Below, piece by piece: positions 36,003 through 44,869 of a DNA stretch of 64,000 nt. How positions within the stretch are numbered: the first letter of the stretch is position 1; every line of letters begins with the position of its first letter. A program made the translations under genes and the position numbers. This stretch comes from Crossiella sp. SN42 (GTDB taxonomy: Bacteria > Actinomycetota > Actinomycetes > Mycobacteriales > Pseudonocardiaceae), in assembly GCF_023897065.1 (NCBI RefSeq), contig NZ_JAMHIV010000001.1, positions 1 through 64,000 on the forward strand. Direction: 5' to 3'. The notes beneath the pieces are model-generated. The model ran no database searches. It was not told the origin of the DNA and saw nothing but the letters and a program-made list of their open reading frames with translations.

Positions 36003-37139
36003 ATGCACGGGAACGACACGACCAGCGCGCAGCGGCTGGCCGGCCTCATGGCCGACGCCGCGCTCGGCCTCGCACTCGCGGCGGCGCTGGCCATCACCGC
36101 GTTCGCGATCGCGGACAGCTGGGGCGGCGGCTACTGGGTGTTCGGCTGCGCCACCGGGCTGGTGCTGGGCGTGCTCGCCCTGCTGCGCCGGCGCCACCTG
36201 GCCAGGGCCGCGGTCGCCGGTCTGACGGTCGCGGCGATCGCGGTCCTGGTCGCCCGGCTCGCCCACCTGCCGGCCGAACCCGCGCCTGCCACCACTCTTG
36301 GCCTGTCCGTGCTCATCGGCTCCGCGATCAGAACGCTGTCGATCCCCTGGGCGAGCGCCATCGCGGCCGGCGGGCTCGCCCTGTTCGCCGGCTCTGCCCT
36401 CGCCCCATCGGAGTCGACGGTGACGATGCTGGGCGTCGCCGGCTGGCTCGCCGCGCTGGCAACCGGGCTGGGTCTGCGGCTGCTCGACACCCACCGGCAG
36501 GCCGCCGCCGAGCAGGTGCGCCGGGACGAACGCCTCGAACTGGCCAGGGAACTGCACGACATCGTCGCGCACCACATCACCGGCGTGGTGCTGCACGCCC
36601 AGGCCGCCAGGATCGTCCGGCGCAAGCACCCGGAGCGACTGGACGACTCCCTGGCCGGCATCGAGGCCGCGGGCTCCGACGCGCTGGCCGCGATGCGCCG
36701 GGTCGTGGGCCTGCTGCGCGACACCAACGACGCGGCCCCCGCCACCCCCGGCCCCGAACAGCTCAGCGAGCTCGTCGCTCGCTTCACCGGCCCCACCGTG
36801 CGCCTCCGGCTGCCCGAGGAGGAACCCGCCTGGCCGCCGGAGGTCACCAGCACGGTGTACCGGGTCGTCCAGGAGTCCCTGACCAACATCACCAAGCACG
36901 CCCCGCACGCCCGCGCGGTCACCGTGGACGTCATCCAGGACCGGCCGGAAATCACCGTCGAGGTCGTCGACGACGCCCCGCCCGCCCCGGCCCGCTACCC
37001 GCGCCGCGGCGGGTACGGACTGGTCGGTATGCGCGAACGCGTCGAGGCGCTCGGTGGCACACTGTCCGCCGGTCCCTGTCCGGACGCCGGCTGGTCGGTG
37101 CGCGCCGTCCTGCCCCTCCCGGTCCAGGAGCGCCGATGA
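36003..37139 (+). CDS. Sensor histidine kinase, NarL/DesK type
   Basis: 378 residues. About five hydrophobic segments in residues 15-160, no extracellular domain, then HisKA_3 with phospho-acceptor His in ARELHDIVAHHITGVVLHAQ (near 186) and an HATPase_c with YRVVQESLTNITKHA (N box) and GGYGLVGMRERVEALGG (G box). Four-base ATGA overlap with the response regulator gene. Signal probably arises in the membrane. Confidence 0.93.
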   Translation: MHGNDTTSAQRLAGLMADAALGLALAAALAITAFAIADSWGGGYWVFGCATGLVLGVLALLRRRHLARAAVAGLTVAAIAVLVARLAHLPAEPAPATTLGLSVLIGSAIRTLSIPWASAIAAGGLALFAGSALAPSESTVTMLGVAGWLAALATGLGLRLLDTHRQAAAEQVRRDERLELARELHDIVAHHITGVVLHAQAARIVRRKHPERLDDSLAGIEAAGSDALAAMRRVVGLLRDTNDAAPATPGPEQLSELVARFTGPTVRLRLPEEEPAWPPEVTSTVYRVVQESLTNITKHAPHARAVTVDVIQDRPEITVEVVDDAPPAPARYPRRGGYGLVGMRERVEALGGTLSAGPCPDAGWSVRAVLPLPVQERR

Positions 37140-37813
37140 CCACCCGCTCGACCATCAGCGTGCTGCTGGCCGACGACCAGGCCATGATCCGCAGCGGCCT
37201 GCGGCTGCTGTTGGAGGACGAGCCCGACATCACCGTGGTCGCGGAAGCCGCCGACGGCGTCGAGGCGGTCAGCACGGCCCGCAGGCTGCGTCCCGACGTG
37301 TGCCTGGTGGACATCCGGATGCCCCGCCTCGACGGCATCGAGGTCACCCGCGCCCTGGCCGGTCCCGGCGTCCCCGACCCGCTGCGGGTGGTCGTGGTCA
37401 CCACCTTCGACACCGACGAGTACATCCACGGCGCGCTCCGCGGCGGCGCGGCCGGCTTCATCCTCAAAGACGCGGGCGCCAACCTGCTCGCCGAGGCCGT
37501 CCGCGCCGCGAACGCCGGTGACGCGCTGGTCTCCCCGTCGGTCACCCTGCGACTGCTCCGCCACCTCGCCGACGTGCACACCACCTCGACGGCAGGCGGG
37601 TCGGGCCGGCCGCTGTCCGATCGGGAGACCGAGGTCGTGCGGGCCATCGCCAAGGGCCGCACCAACCAGGAGATCGCCGCCGAGCTGTTCATCTCGCTGA
37701 GCACGGTCAAGACGCACGTCTCCGGCATTCAGACCAAGCTCGGGGTGCGCAACCGGGTCCAGATCGCCGCCTGGGCCTGGGAGAACCGCGTCGTGACGGG
37801 CGCGGGGTGGTAG
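37136..37813 (+). CDS. LuxR/NarL-family response regulator
   Basis: 225 residues. Receiver domain with acidic pocket LLADDQ, phospho-acceptor Asp in CLVDIRMPRLDG (near 59), Thr in VVTTFDTD and Lys in FILKDAG. DNA-binding LuxR helix-turn-helix at about 160-197: LSDRETEVVRAIAKGRTNQE, LFISLSTVKTHV. Overlaps its kinase by ATGA. The CadD-like gene starts 25 bases after its stop and may be a target or be co-transcribed. Confidence 0.95.
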   Translation: MTTRSTISVLLADDQAMIRSGLRLLLEDEPDITVVAEAADGVEAVSTARRLRPDVCLVDIRMPRLDGIEVTRALAGPGVPDPLRVVVVTTFDTDEYIHGALRGGAAGFILKDAGANLLAEAVRAANAGDALVSPSVTLRLLRHLADVHTTSTAGGSGRPLSDRETEVVRAIAKGRTNQEIAAELFISLSTVKTHVSGIQTKLGVRNRVQIAAWAWENRVVTGAGW

Positions 37814-37838
37814 GAACCGACGGAGGGGGGAGGGCGGC

Positions 37839-38435
37839 ATGGAGCTGAGCTTGCTGGGGCAGGCCGCGGGCATGTTCGCGGTGACCAACATCGACGACAT
37901 GGTCGTGCTGGCGGTGTTCTTCGGCCAGGCCAACGGCGACCGGGCCGCGGCCGCGCGTGTCGTGCTGGGCCAGTACCTCGGCTTCGGCGCGATCCTGGTG
38001 GCCTCCGTGCTCGGCGCGCTCGGCGCCGGTCTGCTGCCCGCCCCGGTGATCCCCTACCTCGGACTGCTGCCCTTGCTGCTGGGCCTGCGCGCGGCCTGGC
38101 AGCTCTGGCGGGAGCATCCCGGCGAAGGCGGGACCGAGCCCAAGATGACGGCCGGCGCACTGGCGGTCGCCGCGGTGACCTTCGCCAACGGCGGCGACAA
38201 CATCGGCGTCTACGTGCCGGTGTTCACCGTCGCCGGGGCCGGCGGCATGCTCGGCTACGTCCTGGTGTTCCTGCTCGGCGTCGCCCTGTGGTGCGCGCTG
38301 GGCTGGTACCTGGCCTCTCGCCCGGTGGTGGCCGCAGCGCTGGCGCGGTGGGGGCACCTGGTCCTGCCGGTCGTGCTGATCGTGATCGGCCTGGTCATCC
38401 TGATCGAAGGCGGGGTGTTCGGCCGCACGCCATGA
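37839..38435 (+). CDS. CadD-like cadmium resistance transporter family protein
   Basis: 198 residues, GGAGGGGGGAGG ribosome site, six hydrophobic helices. Repeated polar motifs NIDDMVVLAVFFGQ in the first half and TFANGGDNIGVYVPVF in the second mark the CadD family of the LysE superfamily, which exports Cd2+ or related cations or amines. No metal-regulator gene is next to it; the two-component system just upstream is the likely controller. Substrate uncertain. Confidence 0.85.
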   Translation: MELSLLGQAAGMFAVTNIDDMVVLAVFFGQANGDRAAAARVVLGQYLGFGAILVASVLGALGAGLLPAPVIPYLGLLPLLLGLRAAWQLWREHPGEGGTEPKMTAGALAVAAVTFANGGDNIGVYVPVFTVAGAGGMLGYVLVFLLGVALWCALGWYLASRPVVAAALARWGHLVLPVVLIVIGLVILIEGGVFGRTP

Positions 38436-38442
38436 TGGGGCG

Positions 38443-39870
38443 GTGACCGATCCCACCGAGGCCTCCTCGGCCGTCCCGCGCCCCGCCGACCGGTCGAAGC
38501 AGGTCGTGACCCCGTTGTCGGGCAAGGCGGTGTTCGCCGCGGCGGCAGGCACGGTCCTCGTGGTGGCCGCGGCGGTGACCGCCCTGTGGCTGACCCTCAC
38601 CCCGGACGGCGCCGACCCGGCCCGGGTGGCCGCGCGCCTGGACGTGTTGCGGATCGGCCTGAGCCTCGGCCTGGGCGGCGGCGGGCTGTTCGCGCTCTAC
38701 CTGGCGTGGCGGCGGCAGCGGTCCACCGAGATCGCGTTGCTGCAGAAGGAACGCGACCAGGCCGACGTCGCCCGCGCCTACGCCCTCCAGGAGCGCATCG
38801 CCGCGGAGAACCGCGCGCACCAGGAACGGGTCGCCGCCGCCGCCGAGGCCGACGCGGCGGCCCGCCGCATCACCGAGCTGTTCACCAACGCCGTCGAGCA
38901 CCTCGGGTCCGGGGTGGCCCCGGTTCGCCTCGGCGGGCTCTACGCGCTGGAACGGCTCGCTCAGGACAACCCCGGGCAGCGGCAGACCATCGTCAACGTG
39001 GTGTGCGCCTACCTGCGGATGCCGATCGACCTGCCGAGGGAGCCGCCTGGCGACCTCGAGGCGCACTGGCAACGGCTGCGCGAGCGCGAGATCCGTCTCA
39101 CCGCGCAACGCGTCCTGACCAGTCACCTGCGCCCCGGCCCCGATGGTGCCGACGCGCGGTTCTGGTCCGGCCTGGAGCTCGACCTGACCGGCGCGGTGCT
39201 GTTCGACGCCGACTTCAGCGGTTGCCAGGTGCGTGCCCTGCGGCTGACCGAGACCATGTTCCACGGCGAGGCCCGCTTCACCGGGGCCACCTTCACCGAG
39301 GACGCCACCTTCGAGCAGACCGCCTTCACCGGGGACGTCCGGTTCGACCAGGCCACCTTCTCCGGTCGGGCGCTGTTCCGCGGCCTGACCTTCACCGGAG
39401 ACGCCGACTTCGCCGGGACCAGGTTCGTGCGGGGCGCACGGTTCGAGGGCGCGTCGTTCACCGCCGCCGCCCGGTTTGACGGGGCGAGGTTCGGCGGCAC
39501 CGCCTGGTTCAGCAAGACCGTCTTCGCCCGCGACGCCGAGTTCGGCGCGGCCCGTTTCGCCAGCGACTCCGAGTTCCGGGGCGCGGTCTTCGCCGGCAAC
39601 GCCAGGTTCGTCGGCGCCACCTTCGCCGGCAACGCCAACTTCCACGGCGTCGCCTTCCGCCACGACGTCAGCTTCCGCGAGGCCGTCTTCGCCGGCGGCG
39701 CGCGCTTCCCCGGGGCGGCCTTCGACGGCAACGCCGGGCTGCGCGGGGCGAGGTTCCGCAAGGACGTCGAGTTCCGCGGCGCCGGGTTCGCCAAGGCCGT
39801 CCGGTGCACCGCCGACCAGTTCCCTGGTGGCGTGCCGCCGGAGCTGTCCCGGTTCACCGCGCCGGAGTGA
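38443..39870 (+). CDS. Membrane-anchored pentapeptide-repeat protein
   Basis: 475 residues, GTG start 7 bases after the CadD-like gene. Two transmembrane helices (about 30-50 and 68-90), then a charged coiled coil (QRSTEIALLQKERDQADVAR to about 145) and a NAVEHLGSGVAPVRLGGLYA-LERLAQD segment common in actinomycete pentapeptide proteins. From about 250 to 465 runs a right-handed quadrilateral beta-helix with xxF/xAx pentapeptides (ARFTGATFTEDATFEQTAF). Function of this anchored type is unknown; soluble relatives mimic DNA. Tail overlaps the converging exporter gene by 17 bases. Confidence 0.88.
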   Translation: MTDPTEASSAVPRPADRSKQVVTPLSGKAVFAAAAGTVLVVAAAVTALWLTLTPDGADPARVAARLDVLRIGLSLGLGGGGLFALYLAWRRQRSTEIALLQKERDQADVARAYALQERIAAENRAHQERVAAAAEADAAARRITELFTNAVEHLGSGVAPVRLGGLYALERLAQDNPGQRQTIVNVVCAYLRMPIDLPREPPGDLEAHWQRLREREIRLTAQRVLTSHLRPGPDGADARFWSGLELDLTGAVLFDADFSGCQVRALRLTETMFHGEARFTGATFTEDATFEQTAFTGDVRFDQATFSGRALFRGLTFTGDADFAGTRFVRGARFEGASFTAAARFDGARFGGTAWFSKTVFARDAEFGAARFASDSEFRGAVFAGNARFVGATFAGNANFHGVAFRHDVSFREAVFAGGARFPGAAFDGNAGLRGARFRKDVEFRGAGFAKAVRCTADQFPGGVPPELSRFTAPE

Positions 39871-41410
39871 GCTGCTTCGCCGGGGTGCGCAGGAGGATGA
39901 CGACCACCAGCGACAGCACCAGGCAGACGCCGGTGAGCACCATCAGGATGGTGTGGAAGGCCCCGTCGTAGCTGCTGACCAGGAAGCCGGTCAGCTCGGC
40001 GCCGCCGCCCTGCGCGGCCGCGGTCAGGTTGCCCGTCGCGAGGTCACCGGCGACCCGCGCGGGATCGGCGGCGGTGTGCGCGGCCAGCCCGTCGGCCAGC
40101 GCACCCCGCAGCAGCCCGGCGAGCAGGGCGCCGTACACCGCGACGGCGATCGCCTCGCTGCCCAGGCGCACCGTGTTCAGCAGACCTGCCGCCATGCCCG
40201 CCTTCTCGGCCGGAACGGCATCGAGGGCCTGCCCGTCGACGAGCCCGGCCGACAGGCCCATGCCCGCGCCGATCAGCAGCAGCGGCACCGCGACCACGGC
40301 GACGGAGAACGACGGGCCGAAGACCAGCGCGGTCGCGTCGCCGACCACGAGGCAGGCCAGGCTCACGTAGATCACCGTCCGCGGCGGGACGCCCTTGGCC
40401 ACCAGCTTGCCGGCCAGCAGCGGACACACCAGCACGCCCAGCGTCAGCAGCACCATCAGCACCCCGGCGGTCGCGGTCGACCGGCCGCCCACGGTGGTGA
40501 GGTAGCTCGGCAGGTAGGTCAGCATCGTGACGAACCCGAACGAGGCCACCACGGTGACCAGGCACAGGCCGACGAACCTGCGGTCGCGCAGCACGGAGAG
40601 GTCCAGCATCGGCTGCGCGACCCGCTGCTGCACCACCACAAAAGCGCCGAGCAGCACGAGGAACCCGGTGAAGAACCCGAGCACCGCCGGGCTGGCGAAG
40701 CCCCACTCGCCGCCCTGCACGATGCCGGTCATCAACGACAGCATCGCCAGGATGAACAGCGCCGTGCCGACCGTGTCCACGCGCCCCGCCCGCCGTTGGT
40801 CGCCGACCGCGCGGAACACCGCGGGCGAGCCGAGGAGCGCGAGGGTCAGCGCGAGGACGTGCACGCCGAAGATCCACCGCCAGCCCAGCGTGTCCACGAT
40901 CGCGCCGGACAGCGACGGGCCGAGGGCAACCCCGACCCCCGCGACCGTGCCGAAGAGCCCGAACGCGCGGGCCCGCGCCGCCCCGGTGAAGACGGTGGAG
41001 ATGATCGCGCCGCCCGAGGCGAAGATCGCCGCGCCGCCGATGCCGGCGAGCGCGCGGGCCGCGTCGATCAGGTAGATGTTCGTGCCGACCGCACTGGCCA
41101 CCGACGCGAGCAGGTACAGGCCGGCGCCGATGGCGAAGGCCTTGCCGCGGCCGATGAGGTCGGCGATCGAGCCCCAGGCCAGCGTGCAGCAGGCGAAGGC
41201 CAGGTTGAAGGCGTTCACCACCCATTGCAGGCCCGCGGCGCCGGAGTCCAGCTCCGCGCCCATCGCGGGCAGCGCCACGGCCGTGCCGGAGATCGAGCTC
41301 GGCACCACGAACACGGCCAGCAACACCACCGCCAGGGTCAGCCCCGCTCCCTTGGCCGCGGGTGGGGCGGCCGCGCGGTCGGCGATGGCCAGGTCCTCGG
41401 TAGCACTCAT
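39854..41410 (-). CDS. MFS drug exporter, DHA2 (14 TM) family
   Basis: 518 residues with fourteen hydrophobic segments. LPAMGAELDSGAAGLQWVVN in TM1-2, motif A GSIADLIGRGKAFAIGAG, motif C GTVAGVGVALGPSLSGAIVD and GWRWIFGVHV are typical for DHA2 multidrug antiporters (EmrB/QacA type). Divergent from an ArsR-type regulator gene with AGGTACG repeats between, so expression is probably derepressed by a drug-like compound. Confidence 0.93.
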   Translation of the reverse strand: MSATEDLAIADRAAAPPAAKGAGLTLAVVLLAVFVVPSSISGTAVALPAMGAELDSGAAGLQWVVNAFNLAFACCTLAWGSIADLIGRGKAFAIGAGLYLLASVASAVGTNIYLIDAARALAGIGGAAIFASGGAIISTVFTGAARARAFGLFGTVAGVGVALGPSLSGAIVDTLGWRWIFGVHVLALTLALLGSPAVFRAVGDQRRAGRVDTVGTALFILAMLSLMTGIVQGGEWGFASPAVLGFFTGFLVLLGAFVVVQQRVAQPMLDLSVLRDRRFVGLCLVTVVASFGFVTMLTYLPSYLTTVGGRSTATAGVLMVLLTLGVLVCPLLAGKLVAKGVPPRTVIYVSLACLVVGDATALVFGPSFSVAVVAVPLLLIGAGMGLSAGLVDGQALDAVPAEKAGMAAGLLNTVRLGSEAIAVAVYGALLAGLLRGALADGLAAHTAADPARVAGDLATGNLTAAAQGGGAELTGFLVSSYDGAFHTILMVLTGVCLVLSLVVVILLRTPAKQLTPAR

Positions 41411-41444
41411 CGAACGATCTCCACTGAGGTTCTAATCGGGTCGT

Positions 41445-41510
41445 AGGTACGACTGGATACGTACCTGAAGCCTGACACGGCCCGCCGCCCACGGGCAAGC
41501 CTTAGGTACG
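41445..41510. promoter_or_regulatory. Operator region between DHA2 exporter and ArsR-type regulator
   Basis: Inverted repeat AGGTACG (41445-41451) / CGTACCT (41460-41466) with an 8-base centre, and a third AGGTACG half-site at 41504-41510, all inside the 134-base divergent region. Likely binding sites of the regulator encoded at 41545. Confidence 0.5.
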
Positions 41511-41544
41511 ATGAAATTGAAACCCGACCGTGCGAGGAGGCAAG

Positions 41545-41859
41545 GTGCCGGACGCTGAAGGGCATCCCGAGGTCGCGGAGATGGAGCTGCGATCCGTGCT
41601 GAGCGCGCTCGCCGACGACCACCGCAGGCTGGTGATCGTCACACTGCTCGGCGAGCCGGAGGACACCGAGCGCACCTGCCTGTCGTTCGGGCTGCCGGTC
41701 AGCAAGTCCACGCTGACCCATCACTTCCGCGTGCTGCGCGAGGCGGGTCTGGTCAGGCAGGTCGACCGCGGCAACAGCCGCAAGGTCCGGTTGCGCCGCA
41801 ACGACATCGAGGAACGCTTCCCCGGCTTGCTCGCCTTGCTGGCCCAGGAGAAGGCATAG
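41545..41859 (+). CDS. ArsR-family (winged helix) regulator
   Basis: 104 residues from GTG 41545, with GAGGAGG 4 bases upstream; GTG 41530 is less likely. Helix-turn-helix VLSALADDHRRLVIVTLLGE and VSKSTLTHHFRVLREAGLVR, wing VDRGNSRKVRLRRNDI. No cysteine pair for metals apart from one Cys (ERTCLS). Probable repressor of the divergent DHA2 exporter. Confidence 0.87.
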   Translation: MPDAEGHPEVAEMELRSVLSALADDHRRLVIVTLLGEPEDTERTCLSFGLPVSKSTLTHHFRVLREAGLVRQVDRGNSRKVRLRRNDIEERFPGLLALLAQEKA

Positions 41860-41862
41860 CCG

Positions 41863-42537
41863 CTACAGGTCAGTAGACGCTTTCGGGGGGCCGATCGCCC
41901 ACCCCCAATAGTCATCCCGGCCGGGAACGCTGCCCGCGGTGGACCTCAAGGCAGGCGGCCCGTCGGCCAACCGGGCCGCAATGTGCCGGTTGCCTTCGTC
42001 GGGGTCGGTGCGGGCAACCTGCTCGACCGCGGCGGCGGCACCGGGCGGCCAGGTGCGCTTCGGCCACTCCAAGAGCACGGCCAGCGCCATGGACCGGTCG
42101 CGAGTCAGCGGGCTGAGCAGGCTGGCCAGCACCAGGTCGCCGCCGACGCCGGGGTGAGCTTGCAGCGCCTGCACGGTCCAGGCCAGCGCCCGGTGCGCCT
42201 GCCAATGCGGGCCATGCGACTTCTCGTCGGCCGGGCCGGTGGCGATCTGGTCAATCGGCAGCAGGGTTCTGGCCAGTTCTGTCAACTGCCCGGCTCGCCC
42301 GGTGGGTAGCCGATCTCGGGATCGCCGGCGACAGCGGCGTAGAGGGCGCGGAGGTTCGCCTCCGACGGATGCCGGCACGCCAGCGACAGCAACCCGGCGA
42401 CCTGACGAGGCCGGTCGGCGTCGCTCGCTTCACCACGGAGGCGAAACGAACTGTCCCGCGCGCCAGGTGCCCACCCGCGCGTCGTCGACGTGCCGGCGGA
42501 GGTGGTCGAGGATCGCCACGCCGGGCAGCTCGAACAT
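41863..42537 (-). pseudogene. Hypothetical protein gene with two frameshifts
   Basis: Begins MFELPGVAILDHLRRHVDDA at 42537. After a shift near 42455 it continues DRPRQVAGLLSLACRHPSEA, and after a second near 42295 TELARTLLPIDQIATGPADE and LALAVLLEWPKRTWPPGAA to TAG at 41863. One lost G in the CCGGGCAG run would repair the second break. Intact it would be about 220 residues, helical HEAT-like in feel; I do not recognise the family. Three bases from the ArsR-type gene stop, converging. Confidence 0.55.
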
Positions 42538-42597
42538 GAAAACAGTCTCCCACAACGGTTCCCGGGATTGTCGAATGCGCAGTCGAATTTCGACGAA

Positions 42598-42702
42598 GCT
42601 GTGCACGTTCACAGATATCTGGCGAACTGCTCTTGAAACGAGCGCATACATGCTGTTCCATCAAAGCGAATCGCCCCCCGGAAAGGCTGTGCACGTTCAC
42701 AG
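42598..42702 (+). promoter_or_regulatory. Two LacI-type operators upstream of the pectin cluster
   Basis: The 17-base sequence GCTGTGCACGTTCACAG occurs exactly at 42598-42614 and 42686-42702, 88 bases apart. Its 16-base core CTGTGCACGTTCACAG is palindromic at 7 of 8 pairs with a central CG, the hallmark of LacI/GalR-family operators. TTGAAA (42633-42638) between them is a possible -35. The second copy is 44 bases before the GH53 start. No LacI-family gene is in the window. Confidence 0.7.
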
Positions 42703-42746
42703 TGCTGGCCGCGCGGCAAAACCACAGCCAGGGAAGGAATTCGGCC

Positions 42747-43775
42747 ATGACCGACACCACCGGTGGCCTCTCCCGCCGCAGCCTGCTGATCGGTGCGGCC
42801 GTCGGCGCCGGGACGCTCGCGCTGGGCACCGGACTGGCGCCTTCGGCCTCGGCGGCGACGTTCGTCAAGGGCGCGGACATCAGCTGGATGCCGCAGATGG
42901 AAGCCAACGGCTACTACTGGCTCAACAAGAACGGGCAGCGGCAGGACCTGTTCACCATCCTCAAGAGCTACGGGATCACCGCGATCAGCTTGCGCACCTG
43001 GGTGAATCCCTCCAGCAGCCCGGCCAACGGGCATTGCAGCATCCAGGAGACCGTCGCGATGGCGCAGCGTTGCCGGGATGCGGGCATGCAGGTGCTGCTC
43101 GGCTTCCACTTCGGCGACACCTGGAACTCCGTCGGCGTGCAGAAGCCACCCAAGGCCTGGGCGAACCTGAGCTACCCGCAACTGCGCGACGCCCTGCGCA
43201 GGTACGTCGAGGACTCGTTGAAGCTGCTCAAGGCCGGCGGTGTGACGCCAGGCTGGGTGAAGATCGGCAACGAGCAGAACAGCGGGATCTGCTCCCCCGT
43301 CGGCAGTGTCAGCAAACCGGCCCAGATGACCGGCCTGCTCAACGGCGCCTACGAAGTGTCCAAACAGGTCTTCCCGGCCACGCCGGTCATGGTGCACCTG
43401 GCCCAGCCGCAGAAGATGGACAGCATCCAGCGGTTCTTCAACGCCTACCGCGGCAACGGCGGCAGGTGGGACATCACCGCGCTGTCCTCCTACGCCCAGG
43501 CAGGCAACGTCTCGCCGATCCTGGGCAGCATGCGGACGATCCAGTCCACCTACGGCAAACCGGTCATGCACGTGGAGTACGGCGGGCCGGTCGGCAAGGC
43601 GAACCAGGTCCGCGACTCGCTGCGGCAGTTCATCAGCGGCAGCAAGGGTTTCGGCGGACTGGGCACCTTCTTCTGGGAACCGGCGGGCTACTCGCCGTTC
43701 ACCGGCTACGACATGACCGCCTGGACCAGCAACCGCCGGCCCACCGCCGCCATGGATGGCTTCCTCAACGTCTGA
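42747..43775 (+). CDS. GH53 arabinogalactan endo-beta-1,4-galactanase, Tat-exported
   Basis: 342 residues, GGAAGGA ribosome site. Tat leader SRRSLLIGAAVGAGTLALG ending ASAAT. TIM-barrel GH53: KGADISWMPQMEANGYYW opening, SLRTWVNP, LLGFHFGDTWN, acid/base Glu in VKIGNEQNSG (near 175), nucleophile Glu in MHVEYGGP (near 276), WEPAGYSP. Cleaves beta-1,4-galactan, such as pectic type I arabinogalactan, outside the cell. First gene of the operon, directly behind the twin operators; 11 bases before the next start. Confidence 0.93.
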   Translation: MTDTTGGLSRRSLLIGAAVGAGTLALGTGLAPSASAATFVKGADISWMPQMEANGYYWLNKNGQRQDLFTILKSYGITAISLRTWVNPSSSPANGHCSIQETVAMAQRCRDAGMQVLLGFHFGDTWNSVGVQKPPKAWANLSYPQLRDALRRYVEDSLKLLKAGGVTPGWVKIGNEQNSGICSPVGSVSKPAQMTGLLNGAYEVSKQVFPATPVMVHLAQPQKMDSIQRFFNAYRGNGGRWDITALSSYAQAGNVSPILGSMRTIQSTYGKPVMHVEYGGPVGKANQVRDSLRQFISGSKGFGGLGTFFWEPAGYSPFTGYDMTAWTSNRRPTAAMDGFLNV

Positions 43776-43786
43776 CAGGAGAACCC

Positions 43787-44827
43787 GTGTCCCTCAAGCG
43801 TTTCGCGCTCCTCACCGCCGCGGTGAACGTGGCCGTGCTCGCTCCCCTTCCCGCCACGGCCGCGTCGATGGCGTTGCCACCACAGTGCTCGGGCACCGCG
43901 CCGATCAAGTGCAGTTTCAACCTCGCTCCAGGCAACTACGACGTCACCGTGGAGCTCGGCAGCGCCACCAAGGCGGCCAACACCTCGATGTCGGTGGAGG
44001 CGCGCAGGCAGGTCCTCAACGCCGTCTCCACCACCGCCGGTCAGCTCGTGCGCACCACGGCCACGGTCAACGTGCGCAACCCCGAGGGCCAGCCCACCGG
44101 ACAGGGCGGCAACGGCACCGCTGGCCTGCAGATCACCTTCAGCGGCAGCGCTCCCGCGATCGGCGCGCTCACCGTCACCCCGGCCAGGGCCCCGCTGGCG
44201 GTCTACCTCGCCGGCGACTCGACCACCTGCGACCAGTCCACCGCGCCCTACGCCGGCTGGGGCCAGTTCCTGCCTGCGCGGGTCCGCGAAGGCGCCGTGA
44301 TCGCCAACTACGGCGACTCCGGGGAGAGCTCCGGCAGCTTCCTGTCCAACCGCGCGCTGTTCCCGGCGATGAAGCCGCTGATCAAGAGCAAGGACCTGGT
44401 GCTCATCCAGTTCGGGCACAACGACAAGCAGACCACCGCGAACGCCTTCCGCGACAACCTCACCCGGTTGGTCAACGGTGTGCGTGAGCGCGGCGGGGTG
44501 CCGGTGCTGGTGACGCCTCCGGTGCGCAGGCAGTTCAGCGGCAGCAAGCTCACCGGGACCGCGGTGCACATCAACGGCAAGGGCGTGGACCTGCCCGCGG
44601 TGATGCGGGCACTCGGCCGCAGCGCGAACGTTCCGGTGATCGACCTGACCGCCAAGAGCAAGGCGCTGGTGGAGTCGTTGGGTCCGTCGGCCTCCCAGGC
44701 GCTGTTCCTCACCAGGGAAACCGGCGACAACACCCACTTCTCCGCACACGGCGGCGCCGAGATGGCCGGCCTCGTCGTGCAGGGCGTCCGTGAGCTGAAC
44801 CTGCCGCTGACCGGCTACCTGCGCTGA
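43787..44827 (+). CDS. CE12 rhamnogalacturonan acetylesterase (SGNH hydrolase)
   Basis: 346 residues from GTG, with AGGAGAA upstream. Signal peptide (LLTAAVNVAVLAPLPATAAS). Residues about 30-135 form a small beta-sandwich (YDVTVELGSATKAANTSMSV), then an SGNH hydrolase: VYLAGDSTTCD with nucleophile Ser (near 145), NYGDSGESS, QFGHNDKQT (near 211) and Asp/His in DNTHFSAHGG (near 314). The block pattern and the YAGWGQFL strand match CE12 acetylesterases that deacetylate rhamnogalacturonan I, preparing it for the lyase encoded next. Confidence 0.9.
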   Translation: MSLKRFALLTAAVNVAVLAPLPATAASMALPPQCSGTAPIKCSFNLAPGNYDVTVELGSATKAANTSMSVEARRQVLNAVSTTAGQLVRTTATVNVRNPEGQPTGQGGNGTAGLQITFSGSAPAIGALTVTPARAPLAVYLAGDSTTCDQSTAPYAGWGQFLPARVREGAVIANYGDSGESSGSFLSNRALFPAMKPLIKSKDLVLIQFGHNDKQTTANAFRDNLTRLVNGVRERGGVPVLVTPPVRRQFSGSKLTGTAVHINGKGVDLPAVMRALGRSANVPVIDLTAKSKALVESLGPSASQALFLTRETGDNTHFSAHGGAEMAGLVVQGVRELNLPLTGYLR

Positions 44828-44869
44828 ACCAGGAACTCGACTTCTCGCCGCACCTGTTGGAGGTCAACC

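Noticed and set aside
42598-42702. Repeat pair as a start of a CRISPR array or attachment site
   Set aside because: Only two copies, 17 bases, palindromic, directly upstream of an operon; operator sites fit better.
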